Notes under the pieces: generated by a model
Databases searched by the model: none
Told to the model about the DNA's origin: nothing
What the model saw: only the letters and a program-made list of their open reading frames with translations
Shown here: piece after piece, positions 19,600-32,989 of the stretch
Position numbering within the stretch: position 1 is the stretch's first letter
Layout of the letters: each line of letters opens with the position of its first letter
NCBI GenBank assembly: GCA_023375785.1
Contig: SZWC01004846.1
Location: 1,729 to 65,728 of the forward strand
Reading direction: 5' to 3'
Length of the DNA: 64,000 bases
Source: Penium margaritaceum
Lineage: Eukaryota; Streptophyta; Zygnematophyceae; Desmidiales; Peniaceae
Made by a program: the position numbers and the translations under genes

Positions 19600-21930
19600 A
19601 TGAAATAACCCGTTAAGAGATTTGAAAAAGAATCCATTTTGTGTACATGATTTCTTGTCACATGTATGAAATTTCCCCTCCTTGTACACAAGTGTGCTTT
19701 TGAATTTCTTTCCTATTTTAACTTTTTCTCAAGCGTATGAGACAAGTGTATAAAGGAGAGTATCACAAAGGAGTGTATCATAAAGAAGTAACGTTACTTT
19801 GAAAGAATGCATTCATCTGGATGATAACCTATTACTTTGATGACGTCTCCTCCTTTTGCACAAGTGTACATTTTATATGTCACTCTTACATCAAAGTATC
19901 TTAATTCCCCCATACACTCCTCCCATGCACTTTCCACTTGGTGGGGTGGGGAGGGGGTGGGGGTTCCAAATGGAAAAAGGTGTACAAGGGAAGTCTATGG
20001 AGTGTATTCATGAACAACTGAAGTTACATTGAAATAAAACATTTGTGTACATGATCTTACTAAACTTCTATGACGATTCTCTTCCTTATACACAAGTTTA
20101 CTTTGGTATGCCGCCATCATGCAAATTTCTGTTTACTCCCCATGCAATCCCCTCGTACACTTTCCACTTGAGGGGGTGGAGGGTGGAGTTTGGAGAGGAT
20201 GTCCAAAGAACAAAAGTGTATGCGACAAGTGTATGAAGGAGTGTATCATTTAGATATTGACGTTTTGTTGTAATAATACATTTGTGTACATGATAATCTA
20301 ACACCTCTATGAAGCTTGTGCTCCTTGTACACAATTTTAATTTCACCCCCTCATACAATCCCCTCATACACTTTGCACTTGTTCGGGGAGGGGGGGGTAG
20401 GGGGGTCAAGGGGGTCCAAAGGAGAGAAATGTATGATGTAAATGTATGAAGGAGTGTATCACTTAGCAGGTGATTTTACATTGAAGTAATCCATTTTGGT
20501 ACATGATCGTATGTAACTTCCATGAAGGCTCTCCTCCTTGAACATAACTTTATTTTTTCATCACTGTCATACCAAATTTTGCTCACTCCATAATACAATC
20601 CCCTGATGCACTTTGCACTTGACAGGGGAGGGGGACGGGTAAAGGAGGAGTCAAAACGACAAAAGTGTGTGAGGCAAGTGTAATCAGGAGTGTATCACTA
20701 AACAAGTGATGCCACATTGAAATAAAACATCTGTGTACATGATCTCATATGACCTCCATGGTATTTCTCTTCATTGCACACAAGTTTACTATTGTACCTC
20801 TCTATAACACAAAACTTTGTTCTCCCTCATACCCTCCCCTCATACAATTTCCACATGCTGGAGGAGAAAGGTCGGGGGGGGGGGGTCGCAAGAGGAGGGT
20901 CCAAATGACAAAAGTGTGTGAGACAATTCCATGATGGAGTGTATCACTTCATAGGTGATGTTAAGTTGAAATGATACATTTTTGTACATAATCACCTATC
21001 ACCAATATGAAGCTTCTACCCGTTACACAGAAATATACTTTTGTTTCTCAGTGTCATATCAAATTTTGTTCACTCTCCCATACAACCCTCTCATACACTT
21101 TCCACTTGAAGAGGAGGGGGGAGAAGGGGTTTGGGGGAGGGGGGATCCAAACAACAAAATTCTACGAGGCAAGTGTATGAAAGAGTGTATCACTTACAAG
21201 TGAAAAAGTGTCGTTAAGTTGAAAACTGTACTTTAAGTACATGGTCTCATACAAATCAGATGAAGTTTCTCCTCCTTCTACACAATTGCACTTTTTTATG
21301 TCGCTATCATACAAGATTTACTTCACTGCTTCATTCAATCCCCTCATACACTTTCCAGTTGACGAAGGGGGGAGAAGTGGGGGAAGGTCCGAAATGAAAA
21401 AGTGTCTGAGGTAAGTGTATGGAGTACACCAATAGGCAAGTCACGTTACAATGAAACAATGCATTTGTGTACATGATTACATATAATCTCTAAGATTCTC
21501 CTTCTTCTACAAAAGTGTAATATTGTGCTTTGCTATCATGCAGAAATTGGATCACTCCCTTGTTTATTTCTCTAAAAACTTTCCACTTGACGGGGGAGGG
21601 GCAAGGTGGAGGGGGGGGGTCAAAAGACAAAACTGTATGAAGTAAGTATATGAAGGAGTGCATCAATGATTGTATGAGACTGGATCAAAAAATTACATTT
21701 GTGTACATGATAACCTTCCAATTATGTGAAGATTCTCTTCCTTTTAAACACGAGTACTTTTGTATATCTCTGTGATACAAAGTTTTGTTCACTCTCTCGT
21801 ACACTTACCTCATATGCTTTTCACTTAATGGGGGGTCGGGGGTCCAAAAGACAAGTTTGTTTAGGGTAAGTGTATGAAGGGATGTATCACTAAAGACGCC
21901 AAATTACAATGAAACTATACATTTGTTTTT
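19600..21930 (+). repeat. satellite-like tandem array, about 235-bp unit, about ten copies
   Basis: The landmark TTTGTGTACATGATC recurs near 19641, 20044, 20284, 20497, 20733, 20980, 21235, 21467 and 21701, with a decayed copy near 19830 and an end near 21925. Each unit has the same order: TGTACATGAT, CTCCTCCTTGTACACAAGTTTAC, CATACAATCCCCTCATACAC, TTTCCACTTG, a G-rich box, GTCCAAATGACAAAAGTG, and AGGAGTGTATCAC. Units are diverged from one another. Open frames inside are chance. Confidence 0.9.
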
Positions 21931-24900
21931 ATTTAAGACAATTAAACAAAACATGTATACACAATGGAAGCATAATATGGCTCTCTCTTATCCTGTACAT
22001 TTCTTCACACATAACCACATCTATTGTACACAAATCTTATAGTGTATGAAATTGGCCCAATAACTCTAACTCGGACTAATGGATGAAGTTATCAATGAGT
22101 GCTCCCATATCAGAGAAAACGTATCCTTCATATTCGGTTCTTGAACATTGAAGACTGTGGCTAGCCTAAGTATGGTTTAATCCAACAAGACTCTGGTAAA
22201 TATGAAATGAAGAAACACTTGGATCAAACCTAGGTAGAACAACCGTGGGCTCTTTTGAGGCAAAACGTTTAACATAAAACTTTGGCCCTCATAATTGTAG
22301 TCTTAAAAAGTGGGAGAACGATCCCCTCTGCCATTTTGGTTTAGAGGATCTGCGCGAGAAAGTGACGTAGTTGTCATAGTGCATTCTTGCAAACACTTAC
22401 CCTAGCCCAACCCATTCCACATGGCAATGCCACATTGGAAACACAACCCTAGTGATGTTGTAAGATTTGAGGAGGAGCGATGCAATGAATTTTCCCTTGC
22501 AAAACTCCTTTTGCATAAAATCCAACCAAGGGAGATTTTCTTGGTTAGATTTTGACTAAGCCCAAGATCATGATTGTTTTTTATGCCTTTTCTCCTCAAA
22601 ACTTGAGCCTTGACTACCCAATAACAAGTTCATAACCATTCCCAACAATTTTGCACATTACGTTCCTCCCTCTTTGCTTCAAACCATCTCCGTCCATTTT
22701 CCTCATAAAGGTTTCATCATCATATACTTCATGATGCAAGACATGCAACAAGAAGCATAAAAAATATCACATGTGTGAAATCTTGTCATTCGCAACAATG
22801 TAGCATCAATTCTACGCACAGTCCACCACACACTTGTGGTTTTTTAGTTACGGGCATTAGCATATAATACTGGGTGATGATTGCGTGGTACCTTGACTCT
22901 AACCAAGACGAGACACGTACAATGGATGTACATTCGTCAGAAGTGTTGTTGAGTCTTAAATAAATATTGATCACAACAGTCAATTAATGGCATATTTGAT
23001 GGTTTTTATGATGTTCTTTGACAACAATGTCTTACCAGTTTGGAAGAGGGTGCATGTAGTGACAGCCCACATTCCGTGTGGTACATGTTTAACAAACTGC
23101 TGTTTAGATACCTCCTCCCCCTTTGGGAGGAGTTCCTCCGTAGTCAATTGTTGAGGTGTCCATGCAAAAGTTATCCAAGTCCAGACAAAAAGTTCAATGT
23201 TGTTTCGACATAATCTGTTCTCGAGGATCGTTGGTAAGGTGGTTTTCTCCTACAACGTTTCTAGTACATTCAATCTAGTATCTAACCATCATTCCTCTTG
23301 ATTTGCAGTTACATATTCATGACCACAAGTGGGTCTACCGGAACTCATTTAGCACCTGTAGATTGGTTGGCTGAACTCAACCAAGCTCCACCAAGCCCAT
23401 GCTATTTTCATACTTGTTTTAACTTATGGTGGTAGGGCACCAAGGTTGTAAGATATGTTTGTTGAGAACACTTGTATTTCCAATCAACTTTTGCACTCAT
23501 CTTTTAGGGCAACAACTTTGGTTTTCTGGTATGTGCAATCTTCATCAATGTTGTTCATTGATAAGGAGAATGCAACGACCTTGATGATCTTGGTTTCAAC
23601 CATCATTTCCTCATTTCTGATTAAAGTGGATTCAGTTGGGTGCCACTCGCATCTTGTTAAAATAACTTTCCATTTAACCCGATTGCATGAAAAAATTGAT
23701 TGCAACAACCGCAGATTACATCAACACAAAAATTGCTCATTTAATTGTATTCACCAAATGGGTGTACCATGATCACACTCCTTGTAGAACACGGTGGAAA
23801 AACACACCTTTGGGTTTGAACTCCGTGTGATTTTGATTGAAGACTTCCAAATCATGAGTGATCCTGGAATAAATAGTTCCTCAATCTTTTATGTTTATGT
23901 ATTCGTGTCGAAGGGTTTCATTTGGGAATCCACTAATGGAATGTTTTTACCAAGTTGTACAAATCTGTGATATTCAATGTCTCCTATGCTGAACATCCGG
24001 GACTTCCACTCAGTAAAGTATTCTTCACATGCTTTAACAAAGGCACTTGCGGAGGGTATCACCTCCATTGAAGACACTTGAAAAGGAACCACTTGTATGG
24101 ATGTGATCGTTGTTACATAATGAAAAGAAAGATTGAAATGGATCTGGCAATGTCCTTCAAGCAAACCATCCCCAAAACCAATGGATTTCAATTGATTCAC
24201 CATGACCTTTTTGCTCAAAAAGTGTGGTTTGAATACACTATTGCCGAATATGACTTTTATCCATGGATGTAAACACTTGTTTTCAACACCCCTCGTTCCA
24301 CTTCATGGAATTTGGTAATATCAAGAGAGTTTTCCTTTATCATCGCTGTCCAAGATTGGTCTTGGTTAAAAATCAATTGTTTGCTTTCTTTGCTTATTGA
24401 TAAAACATAGGCATTGGTAAATTATTTGGCATGATGGGAAACTATCCGCATGATTTTTGAAGAGCGTGATGCCCACCATTGGTGTACCATGTCACAAGCG
24501 CAAAAATTTGAGATTTCTCTAGAATCATGAATCCTTTTGTGGCCAGTCAAACCATCAAGATGTGTGTTGTATGCCACTATTATTATAAAGCAATCATCTT
24601 AGAGGTTATATCCATAGTCAGAAGGTTTGGACGTGAAATCTATGCCATGACATGATCTGACTTATGTCGTGGTCAGTCAGTAGAAAACTATGAGATCGTC
24701 ATAACACTCTTCAACTCCATTAATAGAGGAGTATTACTTACTTTATCTAGAATGGGATTTTCACATAATTTTGGATGGGATCAAATTATTCACTTGGGTT
24801 CATGCACTTTTGTCTATCAATGTCCATGACATGTTAACTCATAAAGTGATTGTAGACTACTGGTGTTGCCTTCGAAATCTTTCACTTTTGACATTGAAAT

Positions 24901-26560
24901 GATCTTCTTACATGTCAAAAAGTGACTCTTGTGGTCCTCGACCAAAGCACTAGGACGTCTTATATGTTTAAGGATCCACAAGAGAGTCCCCCTTCCCCTC
25001 TGGTGTATATGCAACCCTCCACTACCAATCTTGCTTTTCTTTTGAATAAGGCCATCAGCACACTTGTATATCATTTTATCATCGGCACCGTTCAAGTGCC
25101 ACAATTTGTAGTCACCAGTCACCAAGTGATAGGATGTCAATTGTTTCCATAGAGTGTTCATTCAAGGGTGTCATCCTTGACACGATTATTCATGGACCAA
25201 TGTTTGCAAATTCCATGACTAATGATGCACAAAACCTCCAAAAGGTATTGATGCATGCAGTTTCACGCAATGTTCAAGCAACATGATATCAATAGTGAAG
25301 GATTGAATCTGGTGTGCTCACACACCCGGTTTATTCATTTTCTCGTGACATACTTATGACATGGGCTTTATCATTGAATAATCACATTTGTCTTTGAACA
25401 TTGTATTGTAATGGGACGTACAACTGTTGAAGAGCATGTTATGTACCCACCAAATAAATCGTTTTATGAAATGTTTTGCCATTTCTATCGAAACCATTTG
25501 CTGATGTTGTTGGCTTGATCAAATGTCGAGAAAATATTATGAAAACTCTGTTTTCAAGTTTTTTTAACTTGATGTCACGATCAACAAACAAACAGTGGAT
25601 GGATAAGCCTTTTGTGAATGTTGTGTACGGTTTCCATGCATGCTCTGTATCCAATTTTGCATGGAAAAAGTTCAATGGTATGATTTTTATACCTTGATCC
25701 ATTGACAAGGGTGTTGTCTTAGACATTTGCTCATGGGCATTCACTGTTTGCACTCATACAAGCTATGCATGTTTTGGTACTATTGCTCAACCAAGAGGGC
25801 TTTTGTAGCAAATTCCCGCTATATGTATGGAGGAGCTCGTCCACCTTAAGCATGGTCACAATTTGAGGAAATAATCCTAGTCACACATTTGATTTATCCT
25901 CTTTAATTTTTCAATACTATTTCTGGAAGAATATTTTGATACTACTATGTAAATGGCAAAGACGTTAAACTTTAGATGGTGGTCACTATCAGTGACATAC
26001 AAGATTGCTCTATTTTTGTTACATTCTCTGGGTAGATATCATACCACCATAGCCGTATGTGAATTTTTGTAGTTAACACACTTTGTGTTCTACGTAAAGA
26101 ATTTGAGACAAAAACCATCCACAACTTCATCATGATGCCCTGCAAACATCCAACAAGGTGTTTCTATGCTTTTATTATGTTTCCTAGTGCAAAGTGGTTT
26201 GACTAGGTAAAGCGCTAAGGAGTTTTTGCTACTAGATGTAAAAGGGTACAATTGACATCTATGTAATCAATGGAATTCACATCTTACAAGCTGTGCTTTA
26301 TCATAGACACTAGCCTAACACCAAAATCATGGTATCCATGCATTTGATTATTGTGTGAATACCAAGATTTCATTTTCCATGTTGGTCATACTCCAGATGC
26401 AACTGGAATGTTTCAATCGACCATTGTGCGTGGATTTCCACCATTGTGTGTGTGTTGAGTGCAGCTCGGCACTCACGTTCTTGAAATGCAATCATAAACT
26501 TATTGCAAAATTGTGATGCGACATTACTATTTTGGATTTATGCTTCAGCCTAGTGTAGTT
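21931..26560. other. AT-rich intergenic region, no supported gene
   Basis: Open frames of about 100 codons occur on the minus strand at 23895-24218, 24817-25161 and 25439-25753, but none shows a family motif or forms a consistent series. No transposon ends recognised. Confidence 0.5.
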
Positions 26561-28465
26561 TGATTCTCATTTAGAGCCTTCTACAGCAAGTTACGAATTT
26601 ATTCTATGGTTAATCGGGAAACTACCCGAGGGGATGTTTCCATTGTACAGGGCTAAGAATACTTGGTTTCTTGTCCAAATGGTGGTGTTCAAAATCAAGA
26701 CGTGTATAATCGGTCCAGCATCATGAAGGAAAAACCTCTGCCACTTAGCAGAGGTTGCTGTCCAACATTGGACAACTTGGCAACTACCTCACACGATGTA
26801 TTATGGGGCAAGCATCCATACTAGGCTGCTATCAAACATCGTATAAGTAGTAGACATTAGAGTGAGCAATAATTTCGCTAAGAAAGAGCTTAGAAATGGC
26901 GTAGTTTGATCGAAAATCGAAGGTTTGTATGCTAAGTTGCGGATGTTTATCCTTCAATACCCGGATGCGACTTGATCAGGAATTTTCTACTGTACAAGGT
27001 GATGAAATTTGGGCATCCAGCTTCAAGGTGGGAAAGGAGCCTAGATTTTGGTGCTGCATGCACATCAGGGTTGTGCATACCTACTAGCCTAGCTTGGGCG
27101 GCAACTACGTAGTGGTAGAAAGCATTGATGGGTACTTGACCCAAAGAAGTTAGGGTGGGGCTACACGTGATTGGACCGCTTGGACCGCTTGCATTAGAAC
27201 ATGCAAGCAAAGCTGTGGAGAAGGGACCACTCTATATTAGGTGGTGCATGCATGACTGAGTATTGCATCCATGACCACATGCATGACTTGCCAGCTACAT
27301 CATCTACTACATGCACGACTGAGTAGTAGCATGCAGAGCAAAGAGTGGGGACTACCGTGCGTCAACAACAACATGCGTGACTCAGCATCTAGGACCACGG
27401 CCAAGTTGCCAGCATTCAAGAAGCTTCCTTGAGGAGGAAGGTGCATGCTTTGGACTAAGAAGCTTCCTTGATGAGGAAGTCATGAACTTGTAGTAGGGTG
27501 TTGCCTTTAGGCACAAAGCAGCTGGTCAACTTGCCAGGATCCTAGTGTAAAAGCTAACTTGACTCAGGCAGACCAGTAACTACAGCAGCCATTCAGCAAG
27601 AAACTCCAACAACTCTAGTAACCAAGGCCAACCATCCATCTCTACTAGAAAACTCCTCTAGACACAAACCTCATATTCGCTCTCATCTTATATCCCCAGT
27701 AAGCTTCGTCGCAGTCTGTTAGCTAGGCAAGAGGATGCCCCTCACTACATGAAGTCTTGACTACCTCGTTGTGGTGGCCACACTACGTGTAAGACTCAAG
27801 CTACCTAGCTTGAGGTGTCTTGCTTGATGTTGCCCATACGTGGGCTAAGTGTGTCTAGGCGTGAGAGCCTAGAGTTAGTGTCTAACCTTAGCTCCGCTTT
27901 ACAGAGTTGATTGTCACTGGATGGTCAAACTGTGTTGGAGTCTCCCTCTCTTAATCTAGTGTGTTTGGCAGTGCTCTGTTAGCGTGGTTATGAGGCTCTT
28001 GAAGCCGCATGTCTTGCTAGAGTTCCCCTCTGTTGACCCAGTAGTATGAAAGGAGGCTAGTAGCTAACACTACAATAATTGAGCATTGTAAACTACCTCA
28101 AAAAAAGCTGCCATCACCACCCTTATCAGTCGGCCTTTCGACTTGGTGCTCATATCCAAATCCTGCTGAATTCATCTTCTGTCAACCTAGTGAGCCCAGC
28201 AAGTCTGCCATCTTGGCAAGGAGGCGCCCCAAGTTTTGGAAGGCCCATCAACCTACAAGACATGCCAAAGCACTTGCCACAAGTCTTGGCAATGCGTTGC
28301 ACCGAGCTTGGACCAGGAACAGAGTCAGAGCACGTTCTTGTACATAAACTACGATGTGGTTTGTACTTTTTTCATAGTTTGTGAAAGTCTAGCTAAGCAC
28401 GTAACGGTATTGGCATGATAGCAAGGCCTACTTATCCTTTGTTGTAGTCATGAATAAATCTAACA
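26561..28465 (+). repeat. 5' LTR of AT-rich copia (about 1.9 kb)
   Basis: The left part matches the sequence after the polypurine tract at 35620: TGATTCTCAT versus TGTTCTCAT, TTCTATGGTT, GGCCTAAGAATA versus GGGCTAAGAATA, GGAAAAACCTC and CCAACATTGGACAAC. The right end (...AAATCTAACA) is fixed by the PBS. The middle and right have no counterpart in the short 3' LTR, so the length is uncertain. At 27415-27475 AAGAAGCTTCCTTGA-GAGGAAG is repeated. Confidence 0.6.
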
Positions 28466-28478
28466 TGATATCAGAGTG
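28466..28478 (+). promoter_or_regulatory. primer binding site of AT-rich copia
   Basis: TGATATCAGAGTG directly follows the LTR end; it differs from TGGTATCAGAGC at two positions. Confidence 0.75.
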
Positions 28479-28632
28479 GGTTCATGGTTTTAGCTAGCGT
28501 AGCACTAGCAACTACATAGTGTACGGTTGGTGGGGACGCCCTCCACCACTACTGTATAGGGGAGTGGCAATTGCAAGGTTGACGCATACGCGTTGCAGTT
28601 TAGCTTGCACGTTACAAAAGCACAAAGGTTCT

Positions 28633-30370
28633 CATGAGTAATATGGAACCTAAGAACCCAAGGGAGGGTTCTCCTTAGCATGGCAATGAATCTGTCCTAC
28701 ATGGTGGATTCATGCACCATGTTACGGATCACACAATGCCAAGCAATTGAGGCACATCACTTTGTAGATGAGGTACAACTGATAGAACAACTAGAAGCAT
28801 TGGCATGTTAGGCTCTGAAGCATAAGAGAGAAGCATTAGGGCATCATATTGGAGCGCAAGAGCTCCTTCGACCGCCAGACAAGCTCACTCATGTTGCTCA
28901 AAATTCACACACACAACAATCACTATAGTCACATTTTACTTTAGCAGCACAAAATGCTCAACAACAACAATAGTAGATGCTTCAACAACATCTCGCTCTG
29001 TACAAAAAACATTAGTAGTAGCAAACGTAGTAGTAGATGATGTAAAAACAAAAACAATAGTAATTGCACTAGATGTAATGGAAACAACATTGATAAGCAT
29101 CATAACCACATTTGCCTCAAGGAATTCCTCCTCCTCTTGTGCAACAAGCTATCTAATAGCAGGTACAACATGGAGCATCTACAAGCGAAGGGATGCCACA
29201 ACACTTTGTGGTAAAATCACGAAACGTGCCAATGGTGCCACACATTGCAGCACTTAAGCAGGCTCAATGAGCAATCATGGCGCATGCCTATATGGCCCAA
29301 CCTACAGCAGCTACAACAAGAGTGCCGCTCCTTTTGCCACATCCAACCATACCCATGTAACAGATCCTAGTGTAAGCCCTAACAATTCTAAGAGCAGTAA
29401 CACCATGTTTGCGCTTAGAGTATAGTGCCCACAGTTGCAACATCCTTGTACCGACATGAAATCAAACTGGACAAATGTTTTGGTTAGAACTTCTTATACT
29501 AGGTCAATGCAAGTAAGTCGTCACGATTCATTGCATTTGGAGGTTTACAATGGTAATTCTTCACCTCCACCACTCAAGTTACCAGCAAGAGCAGTGTCAA
29601 ACTTTGCGTACTTTGCTTTTGCTACATTCATGGTTATGGACAATCAACTGATTCCTTGTCTTTAGCAAGCGATCAGGATTTTTGAGAACTTGACTGAATG
29701 TTCCCATCATGTAGACCTTCATGTCAGGAGAGTCTGCTTTCAATTCTCACCTCCTGATGGAGCTATCACAAATCAGCCCAAGTAACTTTAGCAACATAGA
29801 TGACTACATCAACAAAGCTAGGTCCTTGCATGATCAACTCACCGTAACGAATGCTCCAATCTCTGAGCCCATATTTGTGACCTTTCTCCTCAGTGGGTTA
29901 GTAAGCGATTGGGAGAATGCCGGACATGTGCTGAAGATCAAGCAAGAGGCTGAACGGACAGAGGTGTACGTGTGTAAGACTCTTCTCATGAAGCAAGGCA
30001 ACAGCAAGATCACAAAGGAAAAAGCAAGCCTATGTGCAAAGACACCTTTTTCAATACTAGTTGCCAGCCACGAGCCAAACAAAAATGAAATCGGCATCCT
30101 CCCATGCATCAGCTCAATTTGCTCCAAACACCAACACTCGTAACTAATCTGACCTACAATGAGGATCATGGCCTACAGTGGAATGCCACATCTACAAGAA
30201 GATTGGCCAAATGCAAAGAGACTTTAGATAAAGGATTGCAGATGAAGAGGAAGCAAGGAGGAAAAAGGGTTTCAATGGGAAGAGGCCCGTGGGGAAAGGG
30301 AAAGAGAAGAAGGATGGAAGCAAAGAAAACGATCGAGAAAAAATGAAAAGAAGGATGTTAAAAGGATGTA
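28633..30370 (+). pseudogene. copia gag remnant (AT-rich element)
   Basis: A start-like ATG at 28633 (MSNMEPKNPREGSP) hits a stop after 15 codons. The clearest gag part is 29721-30143: LLMELSQISPSNFSNIDDY, INKARSLHDQLTVTNAPISE and PIFVTFLLSGLVSDWENA, the typical copia gag helical region. A Gln-rich stretch (CAACAA-type) lies at about 28940-29130. A Lys/Arg-rich tail (30240-30350) stands where a nucleocapsid would be, but I see no intact zinc knuckle. Confidence 0.75.
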
Positions 30371-30436
30371 GATTACTCAATGTTTATGTTTTAGCTCTCA
30401 TATGTACAAAACAACGGCCTTGTTTGCTCATCATAT

Positions 30437-30742
30437 GTGTTGTACCTCAATAGTGGGTGCACATCACACATCACCTTTGACAGGACTTGTATACAAGATC
30501 TCGAACCTAGTACTAAAGTTTGGGTTACTTTTTCCAACAATCAACGAGTTCTAGTGTTGGGAAAAGGTAGAATGTTAGCTACAGGGTACAACATAGCTCA
30601 ACTAAAACATGGAGATATTCTCAACATCCCTAAGATCACTGTCAATGTTGTGTCACTAGGACAACTCCTAAGGAAGGGGATTCAAATTGCGAGCAGGGTG
30701 AAAACATCAGCCTTAGGAGTAATGAAGGGGATGTTTTCTTAA
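30437..30742 (+). pseudogene. copia protease remnant (AT-rich element)
   Basis: MLYLNSGCTSHIT is the copia retropepsin active-site region (normally LDSGC/ATxH) with the catalytic Asp replaced by Asn. The following LVLGKGRMLATGYN and ILNIPKITVNVVSLGQLLRKG match the conserved downstream protease strands (LxxVLYVPxLxxNLLSVxxL). Confidence 0.8.
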
Positions 30743-30849
30743 AGGAAGTCTCCATCTAGAGGGCATGATTGAGCTTGATGTCAACCCACCTTCTGCAACA
30801 TATCATGAGACTTCGTTCGTAGCTGCAAGTCTACATTAGTCTACTGGTT

Positions 30850-31741
30850 TAGACACGTTCATATGGCATAAGAGACTTGGCCACATCTACAATCAAATGG
30901 TTGAGACCATGAAGGAGGAGCAACAAGGGTAGGGACTCGATATCATAAATCATGATAGCAAAGTCACAGTAAACCCTCGAAAAGACTGTGTCTAGGCAAA
31001 GTTGCCACGACAAGTGTTTCTCCCCGCCAGCAAGTGTGACATTGCTAACAAGCTCAAATTGGTCCACACATCTTTTTGTGGACCACGATCAACGGCCACA
31101 ATGAACCCAGGGTATCGATTATTCCTCCTCTTCATCAATGACACAATATTCTTTACCTGGTGCTATGCCCTCAAGACAAGAGATGATGCACCTACATACT
31201 TTCTCAAGTGGCTGGTCATGGCGGGGAGGCTAAGCAACAAAAAGCTGCAAGTGCTACGCTTTGACAGTGCTAGAGAGTCTACCAACAATGATTTCATGTC
31301 TTGTCTAGAGGAAATGAGCATTGTGTATAATTTCTGGTGCCCTAAAAACCATAGCACAATGGTGTCATAGAACGTGCAACTCCCAGCATACATGAGACCT
31401 CCAAGTCAAGACTCATTTACGCTTAGCTCAACATCAATTGGTGGCCCTACGTGCTGAAGGAGGCCGTTTGGATAAGCAATCAAGCACCACACATAGCGCT
31501 GCCGGACATGACATACTTTCAATCGTGGCATGGAGAAAAGCCAAACATCAACTTGCTAGAAAAATGTTTATGCATGGCAGTTTTTTATGTGCTAAAAGAG
31601 CAAAGGAGGAAGCTAAAAAACAAGGCATTGTGGGAACTATTCATTGGCCAAGCCTCCAGCATGAAAGGTTGGGAGTTATTTGAAATGGACTCACAGTGCA
31701 TCATCATCAGCCGTGACGCTATCTTCTTGACAAAACTTTGA
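30850..31741 (+). pseudogene. copia integrase remnant (AT-rich element)
   Basis: Begins with the pre-integrase motif FIWHKRLGHIYNQMV (about 30850). The core shows LKLVHTSFCGP (first Asp lost, HSD to HTS), DTIFFTWCYALKTRDDA and LQVLRFDSARES (second Asp kept, about 31255). The N-G-V-E motif is broken near 31350 (HSTMVS then stop). The C-terminal part 31438-31741 contains AVWISNQAPHIALPDM and KALWELFIGQAS. Confidence 0.82.
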
Positions 31742-32279
31742 CATGCATCTTGGGAGGACTAGCGTGCAACTACTCGCGATCTGCTATAAACTTTATATGA
31801 CTCCTATGTCCAGTCACTTGTGGAAGCAAATTCATTAGATGACTTCGTTCAACACACCTTTGTAGATCTAGATGAGGTGCATAAGGAGAGGATGTGCACG
31901 CGTTTGCCCCTCATTGCTTGCCACCTTAAACACCCCACCATGGATGACACGTATGTTGATGTACATAATGTACATGTAAACGATGAAGTCCAAGTGGAAC
32001 CAATGTAGAATAGTCTACAGACAATAAGGGAGGTAGTGCTGCCGGTTGGTGTTAGAAAGCAATGTTTTACACGCTTCCTACGACAGCAAATGGAGCGAGT
32101 GAAAGAAGATGATGTTCAAATCACAACCTTGCCATCACGTCATGCTTAGACTACAAAGAGGACGAGGTTGTCCTCTTAGAATTTGCTATAACAAACCTTG
32201 TAGCACTTCTTTCAAACAAAGTAAAGGATCTCCCATAGGAGCTTGATTCAGTGTAGAACATACAACAGAGAGGAAAGCA

Positions 32280-32961
32280 ACATTAGATGTAGAGTACCAC
32301 AGTCTAATGGAACAAGGGACGTGGGAGCTCATTAAGCCACTACCACATTCACAACCTGTCAGGGAAAAGTGGGCGTTGCGCATGAAAACACAGCTTTATG
32401 TAGGTGGAAGGCAAGCAATTATTTGAGACCTATGCACCTGTGAGCTGCTAGACAACGGCACAAATCATGCTCGTCATTACAAGAGTTGAGGACTAAATAC
32501 TGTAACAGCTTGATTATAAGAAAGCCTTCTTGCATGGAGATATGGACACTTCAGTGTTCATGAAACAACAAGAAGGTTATGATGACAGGAGTGGAAGATT
32601 CGGCAAGCTAGTGAAGAGCCTTTACGGCTTCAAGCAGAGCCCACTCCTCTCGCAGAGGAAACTGTATGCATTATTGGAAAACTTAAACTTTTGGCCATCA
32701 GCCTACGACGACTGTCTCTTTCTTCACAAACCTGCTCTTGAGACTCGTCTTGATTACTACGCATGCTTGTACATGGTTTATATCCTCATCATTGGACTAT
32801 GTACTGAGTTCATCCAATCAACCCCTATAAAAATGGCCGACAAGGTGAACATTGCCCTCAAGCCATCCTTCAAGTACTGCCTTGGTATGAACATCAAGGA
32901 CAACCACGACTTGCACATTTTGGAGCTAAGCCAGGAGACCTATTTCACCAATGTCTCTTAA
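32280..32961 (+). pseudogene. copia reverse transcriptase remnant (AT-rich element)
   Basis: The N-terminal part (about 32320-32530) has several stops. Then MHGDMDTSVFMKQQEGY (from FLHG...LxExVYMxQPxGF) and GKLVKSLYGFKQSPLL are clear copia RT blocks. The YVDD catalytic site is replaced by a run read as YMVYILIIGL (about 32775-32800), so the palm is inactive. FKYCLGMNIKDNHDLHILEL matches the later LGMEIxxxxxGIxLSQ block. Confidence 0.82.
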
Positions 32962-32989
32962 CGCTTTGACGTGCCCAAGCGGTGTGTAC

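Noticed and set aside
19600-21930. Possible tandem gene family in the repeated array
   Set aside because: Frames differ between units and are all short; conservation is in DNA motifs, not codons.
23895-25753. Minus-strand frames of about 100 codons as exons of one host gene
   Set aside because: No domain or family motif recognised, no consistent splice signals traced, and frames of this size occur by chance in this length of AT-rich DNA.
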